From NCBI GenBank assembly GCA_037176905.1, contig JBBBWG010028732.1, positions 1-56,978 on the forward strand: DNA of 56,978 nt, given 5' to 3'. Below, in pieces: positions 30,801 through 43,068 of the stretch (the first letter of the stretch is position 1; each line of letters opens with the position of its first letter). This DNA comes from Azolla pinnata (Eukaryota > Streptophyta > Polypodiopsida > Salviniales > Salviniaceae). The notes beneath the pieces were generated by a model. The model was given only the letters and a program-made list of their open reading frames with translations. It did no database searches and was not told the origin of the DNA. The translations under genes and the position numbers were made by a program.

Positions 30801-33800
30801 GAAAACATTGTAGCCACTTACCTTTGAACTTTGGATCAATTTTGGTGCTTGAAATGTGCTAAAAAAAGTTCAACTAAAGTCATTTATGAGAAGAAAATTT
30901 ATATTTTCTTAGACTTTTTAGTGGATTATATTTGTCATATCTAAAATTCTGCCTATTGACAAGAAAAGCCAGGTTTCTAGATGTGGTTGGATAGATATTT
31001 CTAGATAGACTTTGAGAGAGCGAGGTAGGTGGCCAAGAGGTAGAGAGTATTAGCACTTCAATTTCTTTTCGAATGGATCACTACTAAATGGGCTACAAGC
31101 TTACTATAAAGACCCCAAGGTCTATAAAGTTCTTCAATAATTCTCTCTAGTTTTGAATTCCCCTTGAGTATTTTCCCATTGTATTCCTCTTAGTCTATGG
31201 ATGATTTCACCCACGTACTCTTTCATTAGTCAACTCCTACCTACTATATTCTCTACTTGCATTATCTTTCTAATACCAAATCATGTCTCTTCTCTCAATC
31301 TCAAAGATGCTAACAACTTTGGAATGGGAGGACCATATTACAACAGATCACCAACCTAAATCTCCCATGTTCACAAAGAAAAACATGACTCTCAATATTT
31401 ATTTTCACATATGCTGAAAATTGATGCGTTTCCACATGTGACCTCCAAATCTTGCATAGTACTTATAATTCATTCTTGATACCAAATCCTTTCGCCTCTC
31501 TTAGCCTCAAAGATGTGAACACTTTTGGAAGTTGACAATAGATCCCCAAGCTAAACTAGTTGTGTCTACAAAGAATAACATGACTCTTAATATTCGACAT
31601 TTTTACACATAAACTTAAGAATTGATAAATTTATAGCTTGACAATATTTAAGTGACTTGAAAAACCCTTCATAATCATGAATCAATCATAGACATTACAA
31701 TTCTTCTCTTCTTGATACCATGTCTTGTTGCCTCTCTCAACACAAAAGTTGTAAACAAATTTGAAAGTGGACCATACTATAGTTAAATCACCAAGCCAAA
31801 CTAATTACCATGTCCATAAAGAATAGCATGACTTTTAGTATTCATTTTCACATGTGCTAATAATTGATGCATTCCCAAAGTCAATGTTTAAGTAACCTCT
31901 AAACCTACATAGTCATGACAAGGGACATCACCCGTATTGTATATTCGTTGAGAGTTATCTGGCTTAAGTTTATTCTCACTTGCTTGCATAAATTTCATGG
32001 TTTATATTCTTACGCTAATAGAATTGGATTGTTTAAAAAAATAAAAGAGCCAAGTTGCTATATCAAAAAGTCCAGAAATTATTCTTTGGACTAAGATGTT
32101 AACTCATGTTCGTAAAACTGTCAATGTTTGAGAAATCATGTATTGGGAATATGTCTTTAGAAATTAGTTTAATAGTATTATCAAAGGGTGCTTGCCAAGC
32201 ACCGAATTAATGAAAGGTTAGAAAACTATCTTAAAACACCTTAGTTAAAGTATCAATTTTTGTAAGTATTTATAATATTGCCATCATGATATGTAAGTTT
32301 AATTTGTTGAAGTTCTGTTTTTTACAACTCATTATGAATGACATTAATCAATCATTATACGAAAAACATATTTAAGGTATTAAATTCATATGATAACAAA
32401 CAATAAAAATGTATTAAGTTTCGAGATACAATAACATGAATCAGTTGGGGTTCTCGTTTTTAATATATTTGTTTAAAAATCATTGAGCACTTTCATATAT
32501 TTACCTGTACATTGCCATTACTATAAACAACAAATAAGTTGAGTAACAGTCAACTAAGGATGTACTAAATCATGTGTTTATAAATTAATTACTGGCACAA
32601 GATATATAAAGGTTACTTCTTTTACTATCTTGGTTTAAAGAAATGGAAATTCACTTTAGAAAACTATAAGATCTACTAGAATGATGTACAAAGAGAAAAT
32701 TATTGAAGTTTTAAAATAAAGTTTTTTGCATATCAATATTCATGTGACGATATTAATTGTAGGGTATTTTTTTAATCGAATCTTATCTTTAGAAATAATT
32801 TTTATTTATTTAAATACAAGTCAACAATATCGTATATTAGGATTAGAAACACTAAGTCACTTGTGGACTTTCCCCGTAATTATATATAAGATCTTTTATT
32901 AGTCAATTCAAAGTTAAAATTTCACTTGAGTTGCCAATACTACATGCCATGGAAAATCTTTTTAATTGTTCAACCTTTTTTCTACTTATGTAGAGGTAGT
33001 GTTATTTAATTTCGTTATTGGCTTAACTTTTGGCATTTTATAGTATATGTACACAAGTTAAAACTATTTTGTGCTTCTATAGTTAGCTGAACTTAACTTT
33101 TTAAATTTCTTTTCAAGACAATCTCTATAAAGTAATTAATGTTATCAATTGGGTGAACTTCTTACTTCGACATTCCAATTTTATTTCTCTTAATGTCTCT
33201 ATATAAGTTGTAATTTATTATAGAATTTGACCTTACTTTGAGCTTCCCAAAAGGAATAGAAGGAATATTGTCAAAAGTAAAAATTATAAGATTCATCTAT
33301 AATTACCCTATTGCGATAGAATAATAAATACTTTATAAGAGCTCATTTATAATATCATCAAATTACTCCATTATGATATAATAATAAATGAAGCTACATA
33401 AACTCATGATTCATTAAAGGTGGGGTTGCAAAAGCATGGATATAATGGCTTTATAATATCTTAAGGTAGATAAGGTAGATGTTATGTATATATACATTGT
33501 CGCTCATAATCAAAACAAAATATAAGGCTAATAATATTGATAAATAAATGATAATCCAAACAATTACCATAATAGATTTGAAGTCAAAGGGGATTGATTA
33601 AAAGGAGTTCATGCACTCACCTTAATTCATTAAATATACCTTTGAAAATGAATGAGCCTGAATAGATAGAAGGATATGTTTTTTTAATGTTTGTACAAAT
33701 TATGCTTATTATGGTCGGATAATAAAAAAATATGATTAATGGTTAAAAGGAAGATATTAAGTGTGTGGGGTTTGACAAAACTTTATATTCTAGTGTAATT

Positions 33801-36800
33801 ATCTTGCCTTGGACATGGGATGACATTCATGTCTTACACACCGTAAGGTTAAGTTAAATGTTTGTTAAACACATTATGAGCTAGTTTTTTGTTAAACATA
33901 CTACAATGATGTGATTTCTATGCCTAAATGTCATTTTTGAAAAGGGTGTTGCATAATGTTAGGTGAGATATGAAAAAATTCACATATCCAAAATAGTGTA
34001 AGATACAGGGTTTATCACATGTTTAGAATTATTGCTGTTAAATGCCTAGTATAAGGTGAAAAATATATGACTCAAAACTTAAAGGGAAGGCTAAGTTGAC
34101 AATTTTCCAAGCCAATTAGTAGGGAGTACAAAGTTTTATCTTATCAATTAGTAGGAAGTTAGAATATAGTTATAATTAAGATTAATTGTGTGAGATTAAC
34201 TTAGATCTAGCTGTAAGCATTTTCCTGTACATTTAAGTCTCATTGATCTAGATCAATGGAAAACATTAGAAAAGGATGGATTTGTGTAATTGTTTTGATA
34301 TATGTGAATCATTTACTTATAGCTTGCTGAATTGTAGAATCTAGTAAAAAAAAAGAATAAGTCTACGAGTTGGGGGGCTTCCTTACACCCCTCTTGAGGT
34401 TAATCCTTTGAAGGCCACCTTTTACTTCATCTCTCTAGTAATAGTGAGGAATGTATAAGGAGATTAATCGTCATTAGTAGACTTTATAAGAAATTATCTT
34501 GTATATACTTTCATGTGCATAGTGATGCTTTTGATTGCAAGATTATTGTATGATAAGTTTTTGTCTAGCTTTACAATGATTGTTATTTTCTCTAATCCAT
34601 ATGTTCTACAAATGTGTGCTCCATTTTGTGTTGAATTATACTTTTGAAGTTATCTACACTTGTGGAGTTTGATTTTTACTAAAAATATTTTAACATACTG
34701 TAATTTTGCCCCTATATTTTGAAAATAGATATTATAATGATCTATTTTCATACACGTTTTAAATACTTCACAAGGGGCCTCATAGTACTCAACCATCTAA
34801 CCATGCCCAAATATAGCATGGAGAGTTTCTTATCTTTTAAAACTCCATTCTATTCATTCCTAACATGATTTTGACAGTATAAAATCACTAGGGAAGGCCC
34901 GTTTGATGACATGATGTATTGGGCAATTCTTACAAATAATATGATTTGAGTTCTTTACATCATCCATGATTGAATTATATTATTTTATTTATTGCTTTAT
35001 GTGTTTGTGCTCTAGTCATATATTTTTTTGACTCTAATTGTTATGTAAACTATGTAGATAATGTCATGCTGGCCTTAAAAAGATACCAAGTGTTTTGACT
35101 TTTGTTCAATTTTTGTATAGTATGCAAGAGGTGTTGGAACGATATGTGAAGAGTCGGGAAGGACCAATAGACAACCAATCTACAAATGATGATGATGATG
35201 GCAACCAAAATGATGTAAAATAACTAGCTTTGCGTGATGGTTGACATAAGGCTTATAAATTAAATTGAATGCCACGAAACTACTTCCAAGTACTCAATTT
35301 TTAATGAATATTTCATGAATTTTGATTTGGTTGTTGCAGAGCAATGGGAACGTCGAACATCATGACACATTGGCAGAATACACAGATAAGATGAAGCTAC
35401 TTCAGAGGTTTGGTCATGATGTAGTAGGATCACAAAATTATTTTTCTTGCGTAATTATTATGATCTTAATGTTATAACTTGCATATTTGCTTACATGAAC
35501 ATTTTTAAATTGCCTATAACAAACTAGAAATCTCGTGGGCGATGATCTCGAGAGGTTGTCATTAAAAGAACTCATCAAATTGGAACAACAAATTCATGAA
35601 AACATCATGCGTGTCTGCGCAAAGAAGGTAGTATAACATGACTAGTCTAATTAAGCAATATTCGACCATATAATAAGTTTTTTGGAATCGTAAAAATATT
35701 ATTTGTGCAAATTCATGAACTACAATCATGAGCCTAGTATGACCTCATGAAATTCGATCTCCTACAAAGCTAATGATTTTACGATTGAAAATTTGGGTTT
35801 CAATTCCATTGCAGGATGAGTTGATGCTCGAGAAATTCCAAGATCTCAAAGAAAAGGTAATGAGTTTGATTAGGCATAAGTGTTGGCATGGAATAGATGA
35901 AACAAGCTACTAAGCAATGATTATGTTGACTTTCAAGTAGAACATAATTAATTTATAAAAAACACTAATAATTACATAATTATCATATTATAGTGTCGAT
36001 TGCAACATAATTATTATCCAGCCCTCTACCTATTACATCGAGTTAATAATAAGTCTTTGTTAATTAGAAATGTAATAACGTGAGCTAAGTGAAAGACGTC
36101 TAAATCAGATCACTCTTATGCACACATGCGTCAGTGCTCGGGTCAAATTTTATATTCATGGATCATAGATCATTCTCTTGTATGACTATTTAAAAATAAG
36201 TTCCCAATCTAAATACATGAGAGTAAACTTAAGTTGAAATATAACTCAATTAAATTTTTTTAGCTAGCTTTTTAACGTAGTGTTATCAAATAATAATAAT
36301 AAATAATATTAAAAAATTTATGAGTGAATCTATAAATAAAGGTATAAGTTTCCAAATTTGTTTACTTGGTTGGATTGAATTTATTAGTTGGATCTATGCA
36401 AGTATCAATAATTTGACGAAGAGATCAAATTATTTTAAAGAGATCATAGAATTCGATACATAATTGGTTTCTTGACCCCTCTTATTTAAAGTGGAATTTG
36501 ATAGATCATTAGAATGACTTAATATTAATAAACTTTTAATTAGCAATCTCAATATCCTATAAGTAAAAGTATTTAGATATAATCAAGTTGTCACGGTAGG
36601 TAAATGTCATGCAAATATTATGTTTCCTTCCAATCATGATGTGATTCCTCCTATTATTATTATAGGCAACAGAATTGCAAAGGAAATGCAAGGAGAATGC
36701 AAGCCTTAATAAGGTTGGACCGGATCATGTCTGCGCTTCTAACACAACATTATTGACACTACCTCGTGACAACACAAGTAGTGATTCTACCCAACAACAA

Positions 36801-36981
36801 AAGATAAGGTAGAAGTTAATCCATGTGTTATAATGTTTATAACTTAGTAATTCAATATTAAATCTAACTGTTTAAAACCCCCAATTTTGAGTTTATTTTC
36901 ACCAGTGACTTCGAGCATCTTGTCACGAAACGAATCCTTATAACTGAAGACCTAAATCGTTCTCCACCTCCCAGTGATTGA
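21888..36981 (+). CDS. MIKC-type MADS-box transcription factor (MADS-A)
   Basis: A DNA-binding nuclear regulator that would dimerise through its K domain and bind CArG boxes. Exons: 21888-22069, 35121-35214, 35340-35407, 35528-35627, 35815-35856, 36666-36808 and 36906-36981 (705 bp, 234 aa); every junction is GT-AG and the frame is open. The MADS domain is residues 1-60 ([20 protein letters not shown] start, [20 protein letters not shown] core). The I region (VLERYVKS) carries a four-Asp run, the K domain is about residues 93-165, and the C terminus ends near [15 protein letters not shown]. Exon lengths 182, 100 and 42 are typical of MIKC genes. The MADS domain and [12 protein letters not shown] segment look most like AGL15/AGL18, with SVP or FLC as alternatives; these families include flowering and embryo regulators, but the role here is unknown. 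Intron 1 is 13,051 bp and full of repeats. The ATG follows a probable leader-intron acceptor. Confidence 0.93.
22070..28215 (+). other. Intron 1 of MADS-A, first part
   Basis: About 6.1 kb of AT-rich intron with no gene recognised on either strand. Degenerate tandem copies of a unit with ATTTTAACAT and GAACAATGTG are seen at about 25,427-25,640 (repeat offset 100, then 78). A purine-rich patch lies at 27,337-27,480. Large first introns of MADS genes often carry regulatory elements, but none can be assigned here. Confidence 0.6.
28216..28287. repeat. Perfect 36 bp tandem duplication
   Basis: Two identical 36 bp copies, 28216-28251 and 28252-28287, each starting TTTAGTATTCTCAGCTAGAT and ending TGCACAG. 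They sit at the start of the larger tandem array, and no mismatch separates them, so the duplication looks recent. Confidence 0.95.
28850..28976 (+). promoter_or_regulatory. Intronic copy 1 of the MADS-A leader/promoter segment
   Basis: 127 bp matching 21127-21256 with about nine substitutions and a two-base gap (over 90% alike by eye). It keeps the TATATATACAT stretch, CTTCTTTGAC, the GCATCTTCCTTTCAGCTAG block and the donor GTAACTAATTT. Homology starts at the TATA-like stretch and stops at TCTCTCCCT. It could act as a second promoter with its own leader exon, as a decoy exon, or be inert. Confidence 0.85.
29566..29692 (+). promoter_or_regulatory. Intronic copy 2 of the MADS-A leader/promoter segment
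   Basis: 127 bp with the same limits as copy 1. It keeps GATGCCGGCC (closer to the parent here than copy 1) and the donor GATAGAG|GTAACTAATTT, and shares with copy 1 the change of CTTCCAT to CTTAGAT. The shared changes mean the segment was copied into the intron once and then duplicated with its surrounding 0.7 kb unit. Confidence 0.85.
30227..30715. repeat. Pair of about 180 bp direct repeats
   Basis: 30227-30405 and 30538-30715 share ATGTGTTTATTTTAAA, a GCATAATTTCTTATAATATG block, and ATATGCCTTTGTACATGACC. They are about 90% alike by eye, with 130 bp of unique sequence between. This adds a second duplication right after the three-unit array. Confidence 0.8.
31271..31922. repeat. Three diverged tandem copies of a 205-236 bp unit
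   Basis: Copies about 31271-31475, 31476-31711 and 31712-31922 each begin with a GATACCA-type motif, then CTCTCTCAA, AAGATG-AACAACTTTGGA and AACATGACT blocks. On the - strand each start reads TTGGTATCA or close to it, which resembles the initiator-methionine tRNA primer site of LTR retroelements. The sequence before them (31,096-31,130, TATAAAG-like) could be an LTR remnant, but no LTR pair was found. Confidence 0.6.
31923..35120 (+). other. Intron 1 of MADS-A, last part
   Basis: AT-rich intron sequence up to the acceptor TTGTATAG at 35113-35120. No gene, long open frame or recognisable transposon was found. Confidence 0.6.
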
Positions 36982-39900
36982 TCGATAACTCTTGTCATGC
37001 GTACATGGAATTTGCAGCTTCAAACATTCTAACCGTTATTACAATGCTTCTAACATGACCAACTTCTTTCAATGATTTGATGTGAATGGTCTTTAATCAC
37101 TCCAAGTAATACATTATCTAAAGAAACACATTGTGTACCAAATTCCTTGATTAACCACATATTACAATCTATTTTTTTTCTCCAGCTTCAACTCACTAAG
37201 CATGTTAACATTTACTTCTCTAATATATGTGGTTCCGTAGCTTAAAGCTTTTGCTACTTTTTCAAATGAAAATGATGGATGATGTATATTTTCATTATAT
37301 TCCATCACATTTTGTCTCAAATATGACTTTTAATTAATGATGACATAATGTCAGTCTTAACTAGTTATAATGTTTTGAGATTTGATAATGGAAGCAAAAC
37401 CTGATCATATTAATTAATTTTTTTGTTTCATTTTAAAAATATTTTATTAGATAATGTGCACATAATTTTGTTATAATAACATTATAGTAGGTGATTGATG
37501 TGGACTCAATGACCGGTACTTATATGCATTAATACATAAATGTACTTGTGAAAAACATTTATGTGTAGTTTAACTTACAACTCATGGTAATATTAAAGGG
37601 ATAAGTTGATATTCCTTGTTAATATAAGGCGCCCTTTGTTTACAATATAGACTCTTTAGAGGGGATTACTTTTAATATTGTTTTAAGAATATCTAAATAG
37701 CTTGATAAGTCATGATTACTCGTCATGTTTTAAGATTCAAATATACTTACAACCATTTCTTTTATAATTTTAGTGTTTCTTTAATATTATCCTATACAAA
37801 TATTCATAAACAATTGATTACCATAAAAAAGTTTAATCAAAATTTCATTGATATTAGAAGTGGAATGTGATCCATCTAATTTTGACTTTTCATTTATAAT
37901 GTAACACCAAAAGTAATTAAGAACAAAAAATGTACTTATATCTATCTTACGTTTTTTGTGTGTATCCATGTGAGATTCTCTTATCCATTTATTAACTCAA
38001 AATCAATTGTTTTTTCATATATAAATAATTGTTTTTTTAATGTCCTTACACCAACTAAAGGGTTCTTTATAATGAACAATCCTTTACTAACTCTTATATT
38101 CTTTCGACTCTTATGACACAAAGCAGGCCTATCATATTGAGTATAACACAATGTCTCACGTCCCTCTAGCTTGCCAATATTTGGCCAATTCTATTAACTA
38201 AACAAATGTTTTCTTGAAGGATTTTCTCTCGACAGTTTTAGAGATGCTCTCTTCTCTTGATCATGAATCGAACAAATAATAAGTAGACATGGATTAGAAA
38301 AAGAAAAAGGATTATATATGGGATGTTGCCATAAAATTGATCCATTCCTTATTGATTAAAGATATAAAATTTTAGTCATGGGAGCTATATATAAATAGCA
38401 AGAACACTCCAAAATTAAAAGAAACATATTGTACAAACTACTTGATAGACCTATATGCTCAACTATTGATTATACTTAATGACTATTATAACAAAATGTT
38501 TTAAGAAATTTGAGAACAAAATAATCACTTAACTAGTGATTAATAATATAAAGTAAGTTTTCCAAAATATCTAGTAAACAAAGGACTAATTACTCCACTT
38601 TACTTTGGAAATCTTAATCGAGAGCTAGTAAGATAGGGAGAAGATGAGAAAGGGAGCAAGGAAGCATACTAGTATTCATTACATTCAATAATATAGCCAA
38701 GAATATTAGTTATTTTTAAAAACTCTTGTAATTTAAGGTGTAAGTCTAATTGTAAACTTAACCAACCACAAATCTAATGTGATAGTTATATCATATATGT
38801 ATATATCAAACTCAAAAGCCGATCAACTTTTTCAAACAATATAAATTTCTTTTTCTCTCAAATATTATATTCTTAGTTATCCACTTAATTGTCATACATC
38901 AGAGTTAGAACCTTAGCTCTAATTGTTATAAAAGGTTCTAAAAGCACCAATCTAAGGGTGTTGTACTCTTATAAAACAGTATGTTTCAGATCTTGCTTGT
39001 AATTAATATGACCATGACTAGCTGCATATAGGTCTCATTTCAATTTGGTTTGCTTAAATTGATTTCTTCCAAAATTCTAAATCAAATTATAACTTAAAAG
39101 CAAACCATTTACATGCAATAAAAGTAAAAGTAAACCTTTGATGGTTGATCTCGGTTTAAGCCCAACTAGGGGCCCATATAGAACCGTACATGCAACATGC
39201 AAAGTTTTTTTACCGTAGCAGCTCCAAAGGCTAAATTATATTCTTGTATTTCGAGATGTATGTCGATAGATAGCTGGTGAGTTCACTATATAATGCCTAA
39301 GGATCTACATATAGTGGAAATGTTTGTCATTGTTGATCCCTAAGGACATACTAAGCTATAGATTTAAGATTAACAACACCCATCAAGGCTGTCCACTTAT
39401 GAGGACTAGTTAGCACTGTGGAACGATTGATTGGGAACACCATGCATGAGCCATCCTTGATTTGCTTGTTGCTAAAATGCACTCTTAGAATTTATTTGAT
39501 CTATAGTTGTTATCTAACAACTAAGCATACCAGATGAAGAAGGTGTCGTAGTTGGCAAGAATGATTATTGCTTACAAAAATTTCTTTGACCAAATATCTT
39601 GGAGAGTCGGCCTAATGTCCTAACTCTGGATGGATTATATTATTGCCATATTCATTGACACCTTTTGTGAATACGACGGATGGGCGCGTTGCCAACAACA
39701 TAGTGTTATGAACAGAAGGAAAGGGGACGAAGTGCTTCTTGACGCTTTTTCTCGTCATTAAAGATGCATTAAATGCTAACGCTGTGGGGGAGGCAGAAAT
39801 CACTTTCCAACAACAGAGTGTGCAAGATTAATGACTAATCGGCTAAATTTAACGAGATAGTCAGTTAGTAGAACAAACTAGAAGCGGAGTATGATCGGCA

Positions 39901-40900
39901 AGAAATGATGGATCATTCCCAAGCATCTAAAAAGGACCACGAGAAGCGGTGGTCCTTATCCGCAGTACGTACGCCCAAACATGGGAAGTGTATGTGTGTG
40001 GAAGGGGGAGTCCGAAATCTTAGGACACATGCCGACTAGTTTAAGACCCAAGGGGGGGGAAAGAGGAAAGGAAGAGAGAGCAATCAGATCGATCCATTGA
40101 TGAGAATTGACGTCGAGCTTATCTTGAGACGAAAAGGAATATACAACTCCAAAATCTAATCAGGATAGCGGCCATCTCGGGCAACCCCTTTTGTTGGGTC
40201 TTGGCATGATCTGATTGGCTCTTCTTCTTCTTTTACAAACTCTTCAGCTAAGCATAGCTCGTCGTAACCATTCCAGTTCGTGGCATCAACGTGGCATCGA
40301 CGTCGTGGCCCAAAAGGATGAAGATGTTGGAACGTGTAGCGCTGCTGCCCGATTTCCTGTAATGCTACTAAAAATAGGGAAGGCGGGGAGCAAGAATCAA
40401 CAATGCTGCATGCACATGTGTTGAGATGGATAGATGAATGGATGGATGAAAATGGGGGATCCATTTCTAGTAGATTGGGCTTTCCCATTGGAGAAGGTAG
40501 TAGAAGGCAAGGGGGCAAGGCTGATGAGTATGTGATTTACTTTACCAACAACCCCACAACAACAACTAGTACTACTATAAAAGAAAAGAAAGGCTTTTCT
40601 CTTTTCTCTTTTCTTCTTTTGTTTTGTGATATTTGTTTGAGGAGGACGAGAAACATGTGTCGATGCATGCAGGAGAGAATGGAGGGAAGGAGGTCGGTGA
40701 TAGAGGAGCCAAAGAATCGATCGGTCGGAGTCGTCGTCTGTATGATTATGAAAAGTTTACAAATGTTCTTTCGTTTAGTTAGCAAGCAAGCCGTGTCACA
40801 ATAGCAGCAGGAGCAGTAACAGCAGCAGTAGCAGCAGCAGTAACAACAATAGTAATAGCAGTAGTAGTTAGTAGTAGGGACCTAGTATCCAATTGAAATC
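36982..40900. other. Intergenic region between the MADS genes
   Basis: AT-rich to about 39 kb, presumably including the MADS-A 3' UTR; no canonical AATAAA was spotted soon after its stop codon. The part from 39.3 kb is less AT-rich. A CAG/TAG-type repeat lies at 40,801-40,878. Open frames on either strand show no known domain. Confidence 0.55.
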
Positions 40901-42355
40901 GTGAGTGCCAGATGCGGATGTAGATATGCACGAGTACAGAAAGTTAGTCTGTCGTCGTCGTTTATTCGATCAATGGAGGAGGCAGAAGTAAAAGAGAGAG
41001 AGAAAGAGAAAGAAAGAAAGATATATTAACGTCTTCTTAGGCTAATATTATGCAAGTAACAATAGTAATACTATGCATGTACCTTGTCCCCTACCTTTGA
41101 CCTTGCTTCTCTTTCTTTCTTTCTCTCCCTCTCTCTCTTTTGCCTCCTGGGGCCTCCAAGGGGTGCCAATGCTTATCCACAAGAAGAAAAAGATTTGTAC
41201 ACATGTACTAGAAAAAAATCCAAGACCACCACCACATCATCACCATCATCACCACCACCACCACCATCAAAAACAGGCATATGTGCCAAAAAGAAAAGCA
41301 AAAAAGCAACTAGTTTTGGCTGTATGTGTGCATGAATAAGTGGCTCAATATGGGGACAACATTCATCTCTCTCATTCTGTTTCTAGTAAAGCCTCGGGTT
41401 ATATACAGAGCGGAGGGGAGACTTTCGAACCGATTGTGTGAATCGGCGTTTCCCCCCATTTGCATATATAGATACCTCCGCGCGCAGGGAATGCGGATGG
41501 GGGATGCATTTGGAGCTCCGAAAAACGCAGACGACACTATTTTGGAACCTGCTCGCTCGTCGAATGATATAACCTTTCCAATTGGGCTACACCCGTTTCG
41601 GGACACATCTCTCTCTGTCTCTCTCCCTCTTTTTCTTTCCCCTCCCCTCTAACACACATACATACATACATACATATGCACTGTATATTTCCCTGGTTGA
41701 CAGACAAGACAGACAGAGGCAAGCAGACAGACAAACGAGACAGACGGATCGAATGGAGCCTGGAAATGAAAGTGTAGGAATTTGGGGTGGAGCCAGCTGC
41801 CCCTTCCCCCCCCCAAAACAGGCCGGCGCCAGCGACTCGCGCCGGCCCCAGCAGAAGCCCAGCCCAAGCACTAGTATAAGCCCTTCCTTCCTTCCTTCCT
41901 TTCCCTTTTAGCACAGCCTCATGTGGGAAGGAAGCATTGTAAAAGGAAAGTCTAACCCCCAAATTAGTTAACTCCTCTTACCAGCTATAGCTAGCTCTCC
42001 TTCTTGCTTCCCCTTCCTTTCTCCCTTTGTCTTCCATCTTCTTCTCCTCTTCCTTCCTTCCTTCCTTCCTTCCTTCCTTCTTCTCCTCCTCCTCTTTCTT
42101 CTTCTTCTTCTTCTTCTTCTTCTTCTTTCTCTAGCTCTTCTTCTGATTCTGATTCTGATTCTGATTCTGATTCTGACGACCCGCCCATGGGTGGATGAAT
42201 GCATGGATCTTCCTCTTCGTCTCCATCATCTCTCCCCAGCTCTCTGCTCCCTCCACCACAGACGGCCAGCAGCACCACCTCCGACTGACCGACTGAACTC
42301 AAACTGAATGGAGCCTCGTCTCCTCTCCTCGCACGCAGTCTCCCGGATCCTTCTT
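40901..42355 (+). promoter_or_regulatory. Microsatellite-rich promoter and probable leader of MADS-B
   Basis: The stretch holds a CT-rich patch (41,108-41,140), CAC/CAT repeats (41,226-41,270), CATA and CAGA repeats (41,655-41,745), TTCC (42,050-42,080), TTC (42,101-42,127) and GATTCT (42,142-42,176) runs. A strong donor, TTCTT|GTAAGTTG, at 42355/42356 suggests an untranslated leader exon ending there. This mirrors the pyrimidine-rich leader of MADS-A. Transcription start and acceptor are not determined. Confidence 0.4.
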
Positions 42356-43068
42356 GTAAGTTGTCGTTCCCTCCCTCCCTTATATGAACCTGTCTGTCTT
42401 CCTTGCTTGTGTTTCTTTCTTCTTTTGTGGTCGGATGTTGTACTGTGGATTCGTCCCACCTCCAACATCGCTTTAGCCGCCTAGCCCCCACTGAAATCAA
42501 ACAATCCATCCTCAATGAATCAATGAATGAATGGATGGATGAATGTATATATGTATGTATGTATGATCGATCGATCGATCGATCGGTATAGAAGCCCGAG
42601 TGACAGTGCTACTCGCCGCACTCATCGATCCTCCTCCCCCTCCTCCGCCTTGTTCTTCTCATCCCATGACCATTCATTCGTCCCCCCGATTCATCATATA
42701 TCACATTACATTCATCTTGAAAGAAACCCCTGGAAACACCATGCCGCTCATCTGCGATCCACACCCTAAGTCACCGATCACGTCCACATGATTTGCCCAT
42801 TTCTATGCTTAATGTTAGCACTGATGAATTTTTGTAGTGAATCGAGCTGCTCGACCATGATATGGCGGTCAAAGGGCTTATAATGTCCTAGCGCCGCTTC
42901 ATTGCTATGTGACCGACAAGGATTTTGCACACGATATAGTGTCGTCGTCGATTCGACTTCGAATCTCCAGCTCCATCGTCAAGGGGCATATCGCATATCG
43001 GTTTAAGGATCGAAAGAATATTACCGAGATCTTACAAGAGATCAGAGATTTCTTGTATCGAAACAATT
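42356..43068 (+). other. Probable leader intron and 5' UTR of MADS-B
   Basis: It contains a CGAT run (about 42,567-42,583) and candidate acceptors at about 42,837 (TTTTTGTAG) and 42,970 (TCTCCAG). No ATG-started open frame overlapping the MADS-B start was found; the long overlapping frame at 42,909 begins with GTG. Confidence 0.35.
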
